A DNA stretch of 64,000 nt from Nocardioides sp. NBC_00368 (GCF_036090055.1 NZ_CP107970.1:2544501-2608500); one strand, 5' to 3'. Counted from the first letter of the stretch, positions 42,574-51,884 are shown. The notes: generated by a model from the sequence alone, not told the origin. Program-made: numbers and translations.

Positions 42574-43766
42574 CAGCGGTTCAGTCCTGCCGCGCGGCCG
42601 CGCTCGACGGCCGGACCGATCGCCGCGACGAGCCGGTCCACGTCCTCGGCGGTGGTGGTGTGGCCGAGCGAGAAGCGCAGCGAGGAGCGCGCCTCCTCGT
42701 CGGACTGGCCCATGGCCAGGAGCACGTGAGAGGCCTGAGGTACGCCGGCAGAGCATGCCGCACCGGTCGAGCACTCCACCCCGGCGGCGTCGAGCAGCAT
42801 CAGCAGCGAGTCGCCCTCGCACCCCGGGAACGCGATCTGGGCGTTGTTGGGCAGCCGGTGACGACCCAACGGCTCCAGCGGCGGGCCGTTGAGGTGCGAG
42901 TCCGGCACGACCGCCAGCACCTGCTCGACGAGCCGGTCGCGCAGCGCACCGACCCTGGTCGCGTACGCCTCCTGCTCCTTGACCGCGAGCTCGACCGCCG
43001 CCGCGAAGCCGGCGATGGCCGCGGTCGCGTGGGTCCCGCTGCGTACGTCTCGCTCCTGGCCGCCGCCGTGGACCAGCGCGGTCAGCTCGAGCTCGCGGCG
43101 CACGACGAGCGCGCCGGCGCCCACCGGGCCACCGAGCTTGTGGCCGGTCAGGGAGAGCGCGTCGACGCCGCTGGTGGCGAAGTCGACCGGCACCGCGCCG
43201 ACCGCCTGGACGGCGTCGGTGTGGACCGGGATGCCGTGCTCGGCCGCCATCTCGGCGATCTCCACGACGGGCTGCAGGGTGCCGACCTCGTTGTTGGCCC
43301 ACATCACGGAGATGAGGGCGACCGAGGCGGGGTCACGCTCGATGGCCGCCTTCATGGCGTCGAGATCGACCCGGCCGGTCGTGTCGCACGAGATGAGCTC
43401 GACGTGAGCACCCTCGGTCGTCTCCAGCCACTGCAGCGGGTCGAGCACCGCGTGGTGCTCGACGGTGGTGGTGAGGATCCGTGTGCGTGCGGGGTCCTGG
43501 CCTCGGCGTGCCCAGTAGGCACCCTTGAGCGCCAGGTTGTCGGCCTCGGTGCCGCCGGAGGTGAAGACGACCTCTCCGGGGCGAGAGCCGAGCACTGCGG
43601 CGATCCGTTCTCGGGACTCTTCCAGCACTCTGCGGGCGCGGCGACCCGATGCGTGCAGCGAGCTCGCGTTGCCGACCAGAGCCAGCTCCGCGGTCATCGC
43701 CTCGATCGCCGCCGGCGCCATGGGCGTGGTGGCGGCGTGGTCCAGATAGACGGTCCGGGGGTTCAT
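42573..43766 (-). CDS. iscS: Cysteine desulfurase (IscS/NifS type)
   Basis: PLP enzyme that releases sulfur from cysteine for tRNA thiolation and perhaps Fe-S assembly. The 397-residue protein has YLDHAATTP at its start, His105 in TVEHHAVLD, PLP-binding Lys210 in LTGHKLGGP and active-site Cys338 in STGAACSAG. The arrangement of desulfurase then mnmA, coupled by overlap, shows that the tRNA-thiolation pathway is the main partner. The ilvD Fe-S cluster would also need such an enzyme, but that link is not shown. Confidence 0.95.
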   Translation of the reverse strand: MNPRTVYLDHAATTPMAPAAIEAMTAELALVGNASSLHASGRRARRVLEESRERIAAVLGSRPGEVVFTSGGTEADNLALKGAYWARRGQDPARTRILTTTVEHHAVLDPLQWLETTEGAHVELISCDTTGRVDLDAMKAAIERDPASVALISVMWANNEVGTLQPVVEIAEMAAEHGIPVHTDAVQAVGAVPVDFATSGVDALSLTGHKLGGPVGAGALVVRRELELTALVHGGGQERDVRSGTHATAAIAGFAAAVELAVKEQEAYATRVGALRDRLVEQVLAVVPDSHLNGPPLEPLGRHRLPNNAQIAFPGCEGDSLLMLLDAAGVECSTGAACSAGVPQASHVLLAMGQSDEEARSSLRFSLGHTTTAEDVDRLVAAIGPAVERGRAAGLNR

Positions 43767-43846
43767 CGTCTACCAAGGTTACGGCCCGATGGCGATGCTT
43801 GCTGAAACGTCGCCGCCCGTTCACCTCATCTCCCTAGGGTCGTGGC

Positions 43847-44737
43847 ATGTCCCAGGGATTTCGCGAGTACATCGACAACCTGATCACCGAAGGTCACACG
43901 ATCGGCGAGGATCACGATGACGACCCGGTGCTCCTGGACCCTGCCGGCAGGGCCGTCGACACCTGGCGGGAGAACTATCCCTACTCCGAGCGGATCGCCC
44001 GCGAGGTCTACGACGAGCAGAAGTACCTCCTCCAGGTCGAGCTGCTGAAGTTCCAGCGGTGGAACGACCGCGTCGGCGGCAAGCACGTGCTGCTCTTCGA
44101 GGGCCGCGACGCCGCTGGGAAGGGCGGCACGATCAAGCGGTTCATGGAGCACCTCAACCCGCGCTACGCCCGTACGGTCGCGCTGTCCAAGCCCTCGGAC
44201 CGAGAGTCCCAGCAGTGGTTCTTCCAGCGCTACGTCCAGCATCTGCCCACCGCCGGCGAGATGGTCCTGTTCGACCGCTCCTGGTACAACCGCGCCGGCG
44301 TCGAGCGGGTCATGGGCTTCGCCACCGACGACCAGTACGAGCAGTTCATGCACCAGGTGCCGCTCTTCGAGCAGATGCTCGTCGACTCCGGGATCACGCT
44401 CACGAAGTTCTGGTTCTCGGTGGGCCGCTCGGAGCAGCGCACCCGCTTCATCATCCGCCAGATCGACCCGGTGCGACAGTGGAAGCTCTCCCCCATCGAC
44501 GTCCAGTCGTTGGACAAGTGGGACTCCTACACCGCCGCCAAGGAGGAGATGTTCCGCCGCACCGACACCGACTGGGCGCCCTGGACCACGATCCGCTCCA
44601 ACGACAAGAAGCGCGCCCGCCTCAACGCCATGCGCCACTTCCTCGCCAACCACGACTACGACGAGAAGGACCCCGATGTAGTCGGCACCCCCGACCCTCT
44701 CATCGTCCAGCGCGGCATCGACGCCGTCGGCGACTGA
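43847..44737 (+). CDS. ppk2: Polyphosphate kinase 2
   Basis: Transfers phosphate between polyphosphate and nucleotides. The 296-residue single-domain PPK2 has Walker A GRDAAGKGGTIKR, Walker B FDRSWYNRAGVERVMGF and the lid region SVGRSEQRTRFIIRQIDPVRQWKLSP. Its length and single domain fit the short PPK2 classes used for nucleotide phosphorylation; the precise class (NDP or NMP kinase) is not decided here. Divergent from the cysteine desulfurase, convergent with the next gene at a four-base gap. Confidence 0.94.
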   Translation: MSQGFREYIDNLITEGHTIGEDHDDDPVLLDPAGRAVDTWRENYPYSERIAREVYDEQKYLLQVELLKFQRWNDRVGGKHVLLFEGRDAAGKGGTIKRFMEHLNPRYARTVALSKPSDRESQQWFFQRYVQHLPTAGEMVLFDRSWYNRAGVERVMGFATDDQYEQFMHQVPLFEQMLVDSGITLTKFWFSVGRSEQRTRFIIRQIDPVRQWKLSPIDVQSLDKWDSYTAAKEEMFRRTDTDWAPWTTIRSNDKKRARLNAMRHFLANHDYDEKDPDVVGTPDPLIVQRGIDAVGD

Positions 44738-44741
44738 CGGA

Positions 44742-45560
44742 TCACCCCGGCCAGGGCATGCGCCTCAGGCACGCCTCGATGGCCTCCTCGAGCGTGCCGA
44801 CGTCGTCCTCCCCCGACGGAACAACCGACGCGTACGCAGCGACGAACGCCTCACGCACGTCCACCGGTGTCGGGCGCCAGTCGTGATAGCGCGTCCCGAG
44901 GAGGACGGCAGCCTGAGCGAGGTCGTCCATTCGGTGACGGTAGGTCGCCTCCTCCAGATCCAGGACCGCCATGATCCTTCCGTCCGCCCAGAGGATGTTG
45001 GCCGACCTGAAGTCGTTGCCGACCAACTGAGTGCCCGGCGCCCGTGGCTCGTCGGTGGGGATCGTCTCCGGGTAGTCAGCCATCGCGCTGTGCATCCGCG
45101 CGAGCATCTCGCCCGCAGCCCTAACCTGGACCGGGTCGGTGACGTCCAACAGCTCGCCCTCGACGACACCCTGAAGCCCGAGCGAGAACCCGTCGACCTC
45201 GACCTGGAGGCTGCCGTCCCGAGCCGCCCGCGGTGCCGAGACAGGTATCCCCCGCTCCTCCAGCCAGACCGTCAGCCGTGCGATCGCCGCCAGCCGCGCG
45301 AACAGGCGAGGCCGCATCGACCACTTCGCGATCATCCGGCAACCGTCGACCGTGATCCACGCCAGACAGTTGGCGTCGCTGATCACCAGCCGTTCACACG
45401 CGGTCACTCGCAGCCCCCAGTGCTCGTCCAGCACGCCGTCCAACCAGCCGATGGCGTCGGCGGTTGATGCAAACCCGAACCGCTCGGTCAGCGCCGCGCC
45501 TGGATCGGCAGACTCCCAGAGCATGCTGACCGACGTACTCATCTCTTCGGCTGCGGTCAC
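44742..45560 (-). CDS. Aminoglycoside-phosphotransferase-like kinase
   Basis: A 272-residue protein of the APH/choline-kinase fold. Catalytic-loop motif QLVGNDFRSANILWADG contains the Asp and the Asn five residues later; the customary His two residues before the Asp is Gly. The metal-binding Asp is in IMAVLDLEEATYRHR. The N-lobe Lys may be that in GCRMIAKWSMRPRLF. The substrate is unknown. ATG at 45560 gives MTAAEEMSTSVSM; a later ATG is possible. Confidence 0.72.
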   Translation of the reverse strand: MTAAEEMSTSVSMLWESADPGAALTERFGFASTADAIGWLDGVLDEHWGLRVTACERLVISDANCLAWITVDGCRMIAKWSMRPRLFARLAAIARLTVWLEERGIPVSAPRAARDGSLQVEVDGFSLGLQGVVEGELLDVTDPVQVRAAGEMLARMHSAMADYPETIPTDEPRAPGTQLVGNDFRSANILWADGRIMAVLDLEEATYRHRMDDLAQAAVLLGTRYHDWRPTPVDVREAFVAAYASVVPSGEDDVGTLEEAIEACLRRMPWPG

Positions 45561-45672
45561 GGGGCGCAGTCAAGCATGTGGCCTGTGATCTCGGAGTGTC
45601 GCGTGCTGATCGAGTCGGAGCAGCAATGGTGAAAACACATCCAGGTGCCGACGGCCTGCCCGAGGCGCTGGT

Positions 45673-46938
45673 TCAGGTACGCCGAGCGAACCGGATCCGC
45701 CCATCCGGACGCCGCTCATGGGCATAGCCCGGGTCGTGGATTCGGCGATGGTCGCTGGCACACAACAAGACCAGGTTGGCCATGTCGGTCTTGCCGCCTT
45801 GGGACCAGGGTTTGAGGTGGTGGGCTTCGGTCCAGGCGGCGGGTGCGTCGCAGTCTTCGGCTTGGCAACTCTTGTCGCGTAGGCGGAGTGCTCGGTGTTG
45901 GATGGGGTGGGCCAACCTGGCGGTGCGGCCGAGGTCGAGGATCTCGGAGTCGGTGCCGAGGACGACGGGGATGAGGTCGGCGTTGCAGGCCAACCGGCGG
46001 GCTTCGGCGGCGGTGATCTGGTCGCCGTCGAACCCGAGGGCGGCGGTACCCAGGTCGGCGCGCACCTGGTCGAGGGTCATGGTGATGAACACCGTCGTGG
46101 CATGACCGCCATGCCTGGGGAGCTGGTCGAGGTCGTAGGTCTCGATCACCCGGGCGAACGCCTGGCCGAGGAGCCGGTCGTAGGGCATCTTGATGCCCTT
46201 GTCCTGAGCCGACCACTTTCGGGGCTGGGCCAGGGAGTCAAGGATCGTGCGCAACCGCACACCTACCGCGCGGGAGACCCGGGCCTGGATGTCGATGGTG
46301 CCGTCGCCGTTGTCGCGGGACGAGAAGAACGTGCGCCTTGCGGCCCGCTCTTCCTCGCGGTGCAGTGCCTTGGCTTCGGCGGCCTCGAATCGGCCCGGGT
46401 CGATCTCGGCCAGGATGCGTTTCCCGACGATCTTGAGCTCGTTCGCGGTCAGCCGGGTGGCGTGGTCGACCAGCAGCTTCTCAGCCAGGACGAGGTCCTT
46501 GGCACTGGCGGCGGGGTCGGTCGCGATGGCGTCGAGGGCCTTGGTGATCACCCTCGCCTTGTCCTGGGACACCACACCTGCCGCGAGACCGGCTGCGACG
46601 TGGTCGTACTTCGCCACCCCGACGGCCAACTTGATCTGAGAGCGGGCGATCGCCTTGTCGACGAGCAGCTCGGTCCGCATCCACCCCGAGGCGTCCTTCG
46701 CACCGGTCTCCTCGGCAATGTCGCCGGCCGAGGCGAGGACCCGCAGCTTCAACGCGGCCTGTTGAGCCTGGAGCTTCTCGAGTCGTTCGAGCAGGTCCTT
46801 CTTCTGCCCGGTCCGCCAATAGGCAGGATCGCCGGAGAGCAGGTCGTGGAGGGCGGATTCGATAGCGCTCAGCGCGGCGTCGATCGCATCGCCGGGGTTG
46901 GTACCCCAGTGGTCGATCTCGCGCCCGAGACTCATCAC
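45673..46938 (-). CDS. DUF222/HNH endonuclease (13E12-repeat family)
   Basis: A 421-residue protein of the multi-copy actinobacterial family with DUF222 (about residues 20-330) followed by an HNH nuclease domain. The HNH reads EAHHLKPWSQGGKTDMANLVLLCASDHRRIHD at about 368-400, with the catalytic His and metal-binding His and Asn. Such proteins are frequent in repeat-rich or variable spots of actinobacterial chromosomes; their targets are mostly unknown. It borders a 560-bp repeat-rich gap. Confidence 0.88.
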   Translation of the reverse strand: MMSLGREIDHWGTNPGDAIDAALSAIESALHDLLSGDPAYWRTGQKKDLLERLEKLQAQQAALKLRVLASAGDIAEETGAKDASGWMRTELLVDKAIARSQIKLAVGVAKYDHVAAGLAAGVVSQDKARVITKALDAIATDPAASAKDLVLAEKLLVDHATRLTANELKIVGKRILAEIDPGRFEAAEAKALHREEERAARRTFFSSRDNGDGTIDIQARVSRAVGVRLRTILDSLAQPRKWSAQDKGIKMPYDRLLGQAFARVIETYDLDQLPRHGGHATTVFITMTLDQVRADLGTAALGFDGDQITAAEARRLACNADLIPVVLGTDSEILDLGRTARLAHPIQHRALRLRDKSCQAEDCDAPAAWTEAHHLKPWSQGGKTDMANLVLLCASDHRRIHDPGYAHERRPDGRIRFARRT

Positions 46939-47168
46939 GATCCTCCTTCAGAGGTGTGCTGTGATGAGTCTGATTATACCTTCTCCAGGCGGCCAGATCC
47001 ATCTATTTTCCCAGGTCAAAGGCTATTTCGCGGTCAGTGAACGACGTCGTCCCTGTGGATGATAAGTGGCCCGAAGGGCCACCCCTCCACCCCTCAACTC
47101 CCACCCAAGCAGACAAGAATCTCGCTGCGCCACACCCGGGCCGCCGCCCCGATAGCCAGCCAAATCTT

Positions 47169-47257
47169 TTCTCGATCTGGTCCGGAGTCCAGGACCGCGA
47201 AGCGGCCGGCGAAGCCGGCGCCCGAAGGGCGTCCTTGACGCCGGGCCAGATCGAGAA
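47169..47257. repeat. Imperfect 27-bp inverted repeat with nested palindrome
   Basis: Arms 47169-47195 (TTCTCGATCTGGTCCGGAGT...) and 47231-47257 are reverse complements with three mismatches. The 35-base interior contains the smaller palindrome GCCGGCGAAGCCGGC. The whole could fold into a cruciform or a long RNA hairpin. It has no T-tract. Confidence 0.8.
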
Positions 47258-47314
47258 GACCCTCAGGAAAGGGTCGGCGGCCCAGATCCGCCACGAAGAA
47301 CGGTTACGCACAGG

Positions 47315-47433
47315 GTGGTCTCGACAAGCTCGACCACCGGGGCATCGCTGGTCCGCGGCACGTGGTCTCGACAAGCTCGACCACCGGGGCACCCACCGTT
47401 CCGCGACAGCGTGGTCTCGACAAGCTCGACCAA
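47315..47433. repeat. Three spaced direct copies of a 23-30 bp repeat
   Basis: Copies begin at 47315, 47362 and 47411. The first two share GTGGTCTCGACAAGCTCGAC plus CACCGGGGCA; the third matches 22 bases. Spacing of 47-49 bases is regular but spacers are only about 17-19 bases. The unit is partly self-complementary (GTGGTC...GACCAC). Similar words are common between genes in actinobacteria. Not a CRISPR array. Confidence 0.85.
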
Positions 47434-47499
47434 CAGCACAACCCCACGAACGACCAAAGCCCCCAGACCACCCCCGAAAACCAGTTACCGTCCACAACC

Positions 47500-48039
47500 A
47501 TGAAACCCCTCGGCGACGTCCCCTGGCCGCCAGAACCGATCGTCACCGAGCGCCTGATCCTCCGGCACACCAAGCCCGAGGACAGGAGCGGCCTGGCGGT
47601 CCTGCTTTCGGACGAGACCACGCAGGCCTACCTCGGCGGTCCGACGCACACCCGGGAGGAGCTGGAAGAGCTCATTCCAAGCGATCCGAACACCAGGCCC
47701 GGAATCTTCGCGGTGGAGCAAGCCGGCGAGTTCATCGGGAGGATCACGGTCCAGCGCCGTGACAGATCCTGGGCCCACCACGTACGCGACGAGGGCGACG
47801 AGGTCGAGATCGGCTACGAGTTCCTGCCGACCACATGGGGGCGAGGCATCGCTACCGAAGCCACCCGGGCAGCGCTCGACTGGGTCGAGCGGACGCTCCC
47901 CGGCGAGCCGGTCGTCCTCACCACCCAGGTGGCCAACGAGCGTTCCCTGCGCCTGGCCCAGAAGCTCGGGTTCGTCGAGGTCGAGCGGTTCGCAGCCTAT
48001 GGAGCCGAGCAGTGGTTCGGGGTGCTCAAGACCGGCTAG
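47500..48039 (+). CDS. GNAT-family N-acetyltransferase
   Basis: A 179-residue acetyl-CoA-dependent transferase. It begins MKPLGDVPWPPEPIVTERLILRHTKPEDRSGL, the typical RimJ/RimL-like start, and has EVEIGYEFLPTTWGRGIATEATRAALDW, the acetyl-CoA loop, then VANERSLRLAQKLGFVEVERF. Substrate unknown. ATG at 47500 was chosen from this conserved start; the open frame extends upstream into repeats without homology. Confidence 0.88.
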   Translation: MKPLGDVPWPPEPIVTERLILRHTKPEDRSGLAVLLSDETTQAYLGGPTHTREELEELIPSDPNTRPGIFAVEQAGEFIGRITVQRRDRSWAHHVRDEGDEVEIGYEFLPTTWGRGIATEATRAALDWVERTLPGEPVVLTTQVANERSLRLAQKLGFVEVERFAAYGAEQWFGVLKTG

Positions 48040-48052
48040 CGAAGCCGAGCGG

Positions 48053-49027
48053 TCATTCCTCGGGAGTGCCGAGATAGGCGACCAGCGCCAGGTGGTCGGC
48101 CTCCGGCACCTCGACGGTCTCGGTAGCCAGCGCGACCAGGGCATCGCCGAGAAGCACGTGATCGATGGCGGCCGAAGGCGGAAGAGGTACGCCGGCGAAC
48201 CCCTCGGTCGGCCAGGTCGGCTGCCATCCGGCGTTGCTGGCGCGGGCGGCGTCCGACAGGTCGGCGTCATCGAGGAGGCGCCGGACGGTGTGGTGGTCGA
48301 GGGAGGCGTTGAGATCGCCCAGGACGAGATCGGGCTTCTCGGCGGCCGCCTCCTTGATGATCAGCTCCTGCTCGGCCGGCCAGGACGCGAGCGTCGGTGG
48401 GGCCGGATGCGCGACGACGACCCGCCGCTCCCCCACATCGGCCACCCACGATCCCATGGACGTGTCGAGACGACGCGCCCTGGTGATCGGCTCGTCGGCG
48501 AAGAGCATCGTCCCGTCGGTGCCGGGCGCGGCCTCGCCGATCCGGTAGGGCAGCTGGTCGCGCAGCGTGCTCGACAGCTTCGCGAACGCCTCGGGGGTGA
48601 TCTCCTGGACGGCGAGCACGTCGACCTTGTGGGCGCGTACCGCCTCGACCACGGTGTCGGTGTCGCCCTTGCCCTCGAAGAGGTTGGTGGTCATCACCGT
48701 CAGCGGCTCGCCGGCGCTGGTCTCGCGGGACCCGGCGTAGAGCGGCGCCTGCCAGGCGAGATGCACCGCGAGCAGCATGGCGACCACTCCGGCGCCGACC
48801 GCGAGCCGGATCCGTCCGGGACCGGAGGCCAGCCACACCAGCACCAGGATCGCGACCAGGCACAGGGCGTAGAGCCCGATGCCGAACGGCGCGAACGCGG
48901 CCAGCCGCACCGCCCGCAGATCCGTGCTCGCCAGCGCCCGGGAGAGCGTGATCGCCAGGGCGGGCAACCCACACACGACCAGCACACCCCACGCCAGAGC
49001 CAGCGGCACCCACCGAGCCCGGCTCAC
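48053..49027 (-). CDS. Membrane-anchored endonuclease/exonuclease/phosphatase-family protein
   Basis: A 324-residue protein with three N-terminal membrane helices (WVPLALAWGVLVVCGLPALAI; LYALCLVAILVLVWLA; LAVGAGVVAMLLAVHLAW) and an outer EEP-fold domain: MTTNLFEGKGD (Asn), VDVLAVQEITPE (metal Glu), LVLGDLNASLDHHTVRRLL (Asp/Asn) and IDHVLLGD (Asp-His). Members are phosphodiesterases or nucleases; the substrate is unknown. GTG at 49027 is supplied by the repeat at 49024-49110, which contains GGAGG seven bases before it. Confidence 0.85.
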   Translation of the reverse strand: MSRARWVPLALAWGVLVVCGLPALAITLSRALASTDLRAVRLAAFAPFGIGLYALCLVAILVLVWLASGPGRIRLAVGAGVVAMLLAVHLAWQAPLYAGSRETSAGEPLTVMTTNLFEGKGDTDTVVEAVRAHKVDVLAVQEITPEAFAKLSSTLRDQLPYRIGEAAPGTDGTMLFADEPITRARRLDTSMGSWVADVGERRVVVAHPAPPTLASWPAEQELIIKEAAAEKPDLVLGDLNASLDHHTVRRLLDDADLSDAARASNAGWQPTWPTEGFAGVPLPPSAAIDHVLLGDALVALATETVEVPEADHLALVAYLGTPEE

Positions 49028-49110
49028 GCCGCCACCTCCGTACCGCAAGCGAAAGAATACGGACGCGGCGCCGTGCTGATCACATGGTTCGCTCGCTGGC
49101 GCCCGCTCAC
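49024..49110 (-). repeat. MIRU-like 87-bp element, copy A (between proB and the EEP gene)
   Basis: On the minus strand this copy runs from the GTGA containing the proB stop to the GTGA containing the start of the EEP gene. It aligns without gaps to 58039-58125 with 11 differences in 87 bases (87 percent). It carries GGAGG seven bases before the downstream start and an open frame of 28 codons (VSGRQRANHVISTAPRPYSF... ending TEVAA) that overlaps both neighbours by GTGA. Removing one 83-bp unit would leave a single GTGA stop/start overlap between proB and the EEP gene. Confidence 0.92.
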
Positions 49111-50219
49111 AGGACGACCAGATCGTCGCGGTGGATGACCTCCCGAGCGTACGCAGCCCCCAGGTTGGCCTCGAGATAGCCGGAGGAGCGTCCGGCCAGC
49201 CGCGGGATCTCGTCGGCGTCGTAGTTCACCAGCCCACGCGCGACGGCGACGCCCGACGGGTCGAGGACATCGACCGGGTCCCCTGCCTGGAACGAACCGG
49301 AGGAGCCGGTGACCCCCGCCGCCAGCAGCGAGGCGCCGCGCTTGCTGATCGCGGCGACAGCGCCGGCGTCGACCGTGATCGAGCCGACCGCCTCGGTGGA
49401 GTGCTGCAGCCACAGCAGCCGCGCCGGGCGACGCCTGCCGACGGCGTGGAACAGGGTGCCGACCGCCTCACCCGCGAGCGCGGCTTCAGCCTGGGCGGCC
49501 GAGGTCAGCACGACCGGGACGCCGTCCTCGACGGCGATCCTGGCGGCCTCCAGCTTGGTCACCATTCCTCCGGTGCCCACGCCCGCTGCGCCGGCCTTCC
49601 CGATCGTCACCCCGGCGAGATCGGCCAGCGAAGTGACCTCGTCGATCCGTCGCGAGCCCGGCTGCGACGGCGGTGCGTCGTAGAGCGCGTCGACGTCGCT
49701 GAGCAGCACCAGCAGGTCGGCCTTGACCAGGTGGGCCACCAGCGCCGCGAGCCGGTCGTTGTCGCCGAACCGGATCTCGGAGGTGGCCACGGTGTCGTTC
49801 TCGTTGACGATCGGGAGCACACCCAGGTCGAGCAGCTTCGACAGCGTCGCGTCGGCGTTGCGGTAGTGCGCTCGCCGGTTCAGGTCGTCGACCGTGAGCA
49901 GCACCTGCCCGGCGATGATGCCGTGCCGGGCCAGCTCGTCGGTGTAGCGGTGAACCAGCAGTCCTTGGCCCACGCTCGCGGCGGCCTGCTGCTTGGCCAG
50001 CGCCCGGGGACGCTTGGCCAGTCCCAACGGGGACAGCCCGGCCGCGATCGCCCCGGAGGAGACCAGCACGACCTCTTGTCCGGCGGCCCGTGTCTTGGCG
50101 AGCACGTCGACCAGACCGCTCACCCGAGCCGGGTCGATGCCACCGGCGGCCGTCGTCAGCGACGACGACCCGACCTTGACCACGACCCGGCGTGCCCCGG
50201 TCACGACCTCGCGCTGCAC
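49107..50219 (-). CDS. proB: Glutamate 5-kinase
   Basis: First step of proline synthesis: phosphorylates glutamate. The 370-residue protein has an amino-acid-kinase domain (VVVKVGSSSLTT at the N-terminus, LVSSGAIAAG, NENDTVATSEIRFGDNDRLAA, IGTGGM-type loop GVGTGGMVTKLEAA) and a C-terminal PUA domain (about 280-365, GSITVDAGAVAAISKRGASLLAAG). Start GTG at 50219. It follows obgE by 72 bases, the usual actinobacterial order; proA is not in the window. Confidence 0.95.
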   Translation of the reverse strand: MQREVVTGARRVVVKVGSSSLTTAAGGIDPARVSGLVDVLAKTRAAGQEVVLVSSGAIAAGLSPLGLAKRPRALAKQQAAASVGQGLLVHRYTDELARHGIIAGQVLLTVDDLNRRAHYRNADATLSKLLDLGVLPIVNENDTVATSEIRFGDNDRLAALVAHLVKADLLVLLSDVDALYDAPPSQPGSRRIDEVTSLADLAGVTIGKAGAAGVGTGGMVTKLEAARIAVEDGVPVVLTSAAQAEAALAGEAVGTLFHAVGRRRPARLLWLQHSTEAVGSITVDAGAVAAISKRGASLLAAGVTGSSGSFQAGDPVDVLDPSGVAVARGLVNYDADEIPRLAGRSSGYLEANLGAAYAREVIHRDDLVVL

Positions 50220-50291
50220 CGATCCCCCTCGTACGTCAGCCTGTGCTCTTCGCTGCGCCGGATCCTACCGGCGCCCGAGCCGGCCGAGCCG

Positions 50292-51854
50292 TCAGTTTCC
50301 GCTGGTCGAGCGGGACGACCCGCTCGGGTCGTCCTCGGCCCAGTCGCTGTCCGGGTCGTCCTCGCCACCGATCTCGTACGCCACCGGGCCCGCCCCGTCG
50401 CGCAGGCGTCGGGCGACGTCGGCCCGGGCCTCGTACTCTTCCTTGGTCTCCATCCCGGCGTCGATCTCGCGCCGCCGGGCGGCGGCAGGCCGCTCCTCGT
50501 AGAACCGCTGGTCCTCGCCCCGGCGGCCGAGCATCTCAGCACCGGTCTCGATCGAGGGGCGGAAGTCGAAGACGACCGCGTTGGCCGGGTCGCCGATGAT
50601 GACGGTGTCGCCCTCCTGGGCCCCGAGCTCGACCAGGCGCATCTCGACACCGAGCCGGTTGAGGCGGTCGGCGAGGTAACCGACGGCCTCCTCGTTCTCG
50701 AAGTCGGTCTGTCGCACCCAGCGCTCGGGCTGCGGGCCACGGACGAGGTATTCGCCGTGCTTCGACACCTTGACGGTGAAGCCGTTCTTGCCCTCGGCAC
50801 CGGCCGGGCGCAGCACGATCCGGGTCGGGGCGACGACCGGCGTCTCCTTGCGCGAGGCGGCCACCAGCTCGGCCATCGCGTAGATCAGCTGCTGGGTGCC
50901 CTCGCCGGAGGCCGCGGAGATCTCGAAGACCTTCAGGCCACGCTTCTCGAACTCGCCGATGGTCATCTCGGCGATCTCGCGGCCGTCGGGGACGTCGACC
51001 TTGTTCAGCGCGACCAGCCGCGGCCGGTCCTCGAGGCCGCCGTGGCGGGAGAGCTCGTTCTCGATGATGTCGAGGTCGTCGATCGGGTTGCGACCCGGCT
51101 CGATGCTCGCGGTGTCGATGACGTGCACGAGCGCGGCGCAGCGCTCGATGTGACGCAGGAACTCGTGGCCGAGGCCACGACCGTCGGCCGCACCCTCGAT
51201 CAGGCCGGGCACGTCCGCGACGGTGAAGGTGATCTCGCCACCCTTGACGACGCCGAGGTTGGGCACCAGCGTGGTGAACGGGTAGTCGGCGATCTTCGGC
51301 CGCGCTCGCGAGATGGCCGCGATCAGCGACGACTTGCCGGCGCTCGGGAAGCCGACCAGGCCGATGTCGGCGACGACCTTGAGCTCCAGGCCGATCTCGC
51401 GCGCCTCGCCCGGCTCGCCGAGGAGGGCGAAGCCGGGAGCCTTGCGCTTGGAGGAGGCCAGCGCCGCGTTGCCGAGCCCGCCACGGCCGCCCTCGGCGAT
51501 GACCAGCTCGGAGCCGGGGCCGACCAGGTCGGCGAGCACGTTGCCGTGCATGTCGGTGACCACGGTGCCGTCGGGGACAGGGAGCACCAGGTCCTCGCCG
51601 TGGGCACCGTTCTTGTGGTCGCCGGCACCCTGGCCGCCGTTGGGGGCCTTGCGCTTGGGACTGTGGTGGTAGTCGATCAGCGTGGTCACGTCGGGGTCGA
51701 CACGAAGGATGATCGATCCGCCCGGGCCGCCGTTGCCGCCGTCGGGGCCGCCCAGCGGCTTGAACTTCTCGCGGTGAACCGACGCCACCCCGTGTCCGCC
51801 GCGACCGGCCTCGACGTGGAGGGTGACGCGGTCGACGAAGGTGGGTACAGCCAT
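50292..51854 (-). CDS. obgE: GTPase Obg/CgtA
   Basis: Essential ribosome-assembly and stress GTPase. The 520-residue protein has the Gly-rich Obg domain (residues 1-159), a G domain with G1 GFPSAGKSS at 168-176, G3 DVPGLIEGA and G4 NKVD, and the actinobacterial C-terminal OCT domain (about 340-420) plus an acidic tail. It is usually next to rpmA; here it is separated from rpmA by an LLM gene on the other strand. Confidence 0.97.
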   Translation of the reverse strand: MAVPTFVDRVTLHVEAGRGGHGVASVHREKFKPLGGPDGGNGGPGGSIILRVDPDVTTLIDYHHSPKRKAPNGGQGAGDHKNGAHGEDLVLPVPDGTVVTDMHGNVLADLVGPGSELVIAEGGRGGLGNAALASSKRKAPGFALLGEPGEAREIGLELKVVADIGLVGFPSAGKSSLIAAISRARPKIADYPFTTLVPNLGVVKGGEITFTVADVPGLIEGAADGRGLGHEFLRHIERCAALVHVIDTASIEPGRNPIDDLDIIENELSRHGGLEDRPRLVALNKVDVPDGREIAEMTIGEFEKRGLKVFEISAASGEGTQQLIYAMAELVAASRKETPVVAPTRIVLRPAGAEGKNGFTVKVSKHGEYLVRGPQPERWVRQTDFENEEAVGYLADRLNRLGVEMRLVELGAQEGDTVIIGDPANAVVFDFRPSIETGAEMLGRRGEDQRFYEERPAAARRREIDAGMETKEEYEARADVARRLRDGAGPVAYEIGGEDDPDSDWAEDDPSGSSRSTSGN

Positions 51855-51884
51855 GCGCTCACCTTAAGGCCGACCCCACGTGTC

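Larger units (their letters stand above)
46939..47499. other. Repeat-rich intergenic gap, no gene seen
   Basis: This stretch holds no convincing gene: open frames through it are made of low-complexity Arg/Pro sequence and lack ribosome sites. It contains an imperfect 27-bp inverted repeat (47169-47257) with a smaller GC palindrome inside and three spaced copies of GTGGTCTCGACAAGCTCGAC (47315-47433). The beginning (around 46965-46985) is locally AT-rich and may be the HNH gene promoter. Confidence 0.75.

Noticed and set aside
47315..47433. Three regularly spaced repeats considered as a small CRISPR array
   Set aside because: Spacers are only about 17-19 bases, one repeat is shortened, the repeat resembles a common actinobacterial intergenic word, and no cas gene is present.
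47037..47762. Plus-strand open frame through the repeat-rich gap
   Set aside because: Its translation is repeat-derived low-complexity sequence and it then overlaps the acetyltransferase gene in a different frame.
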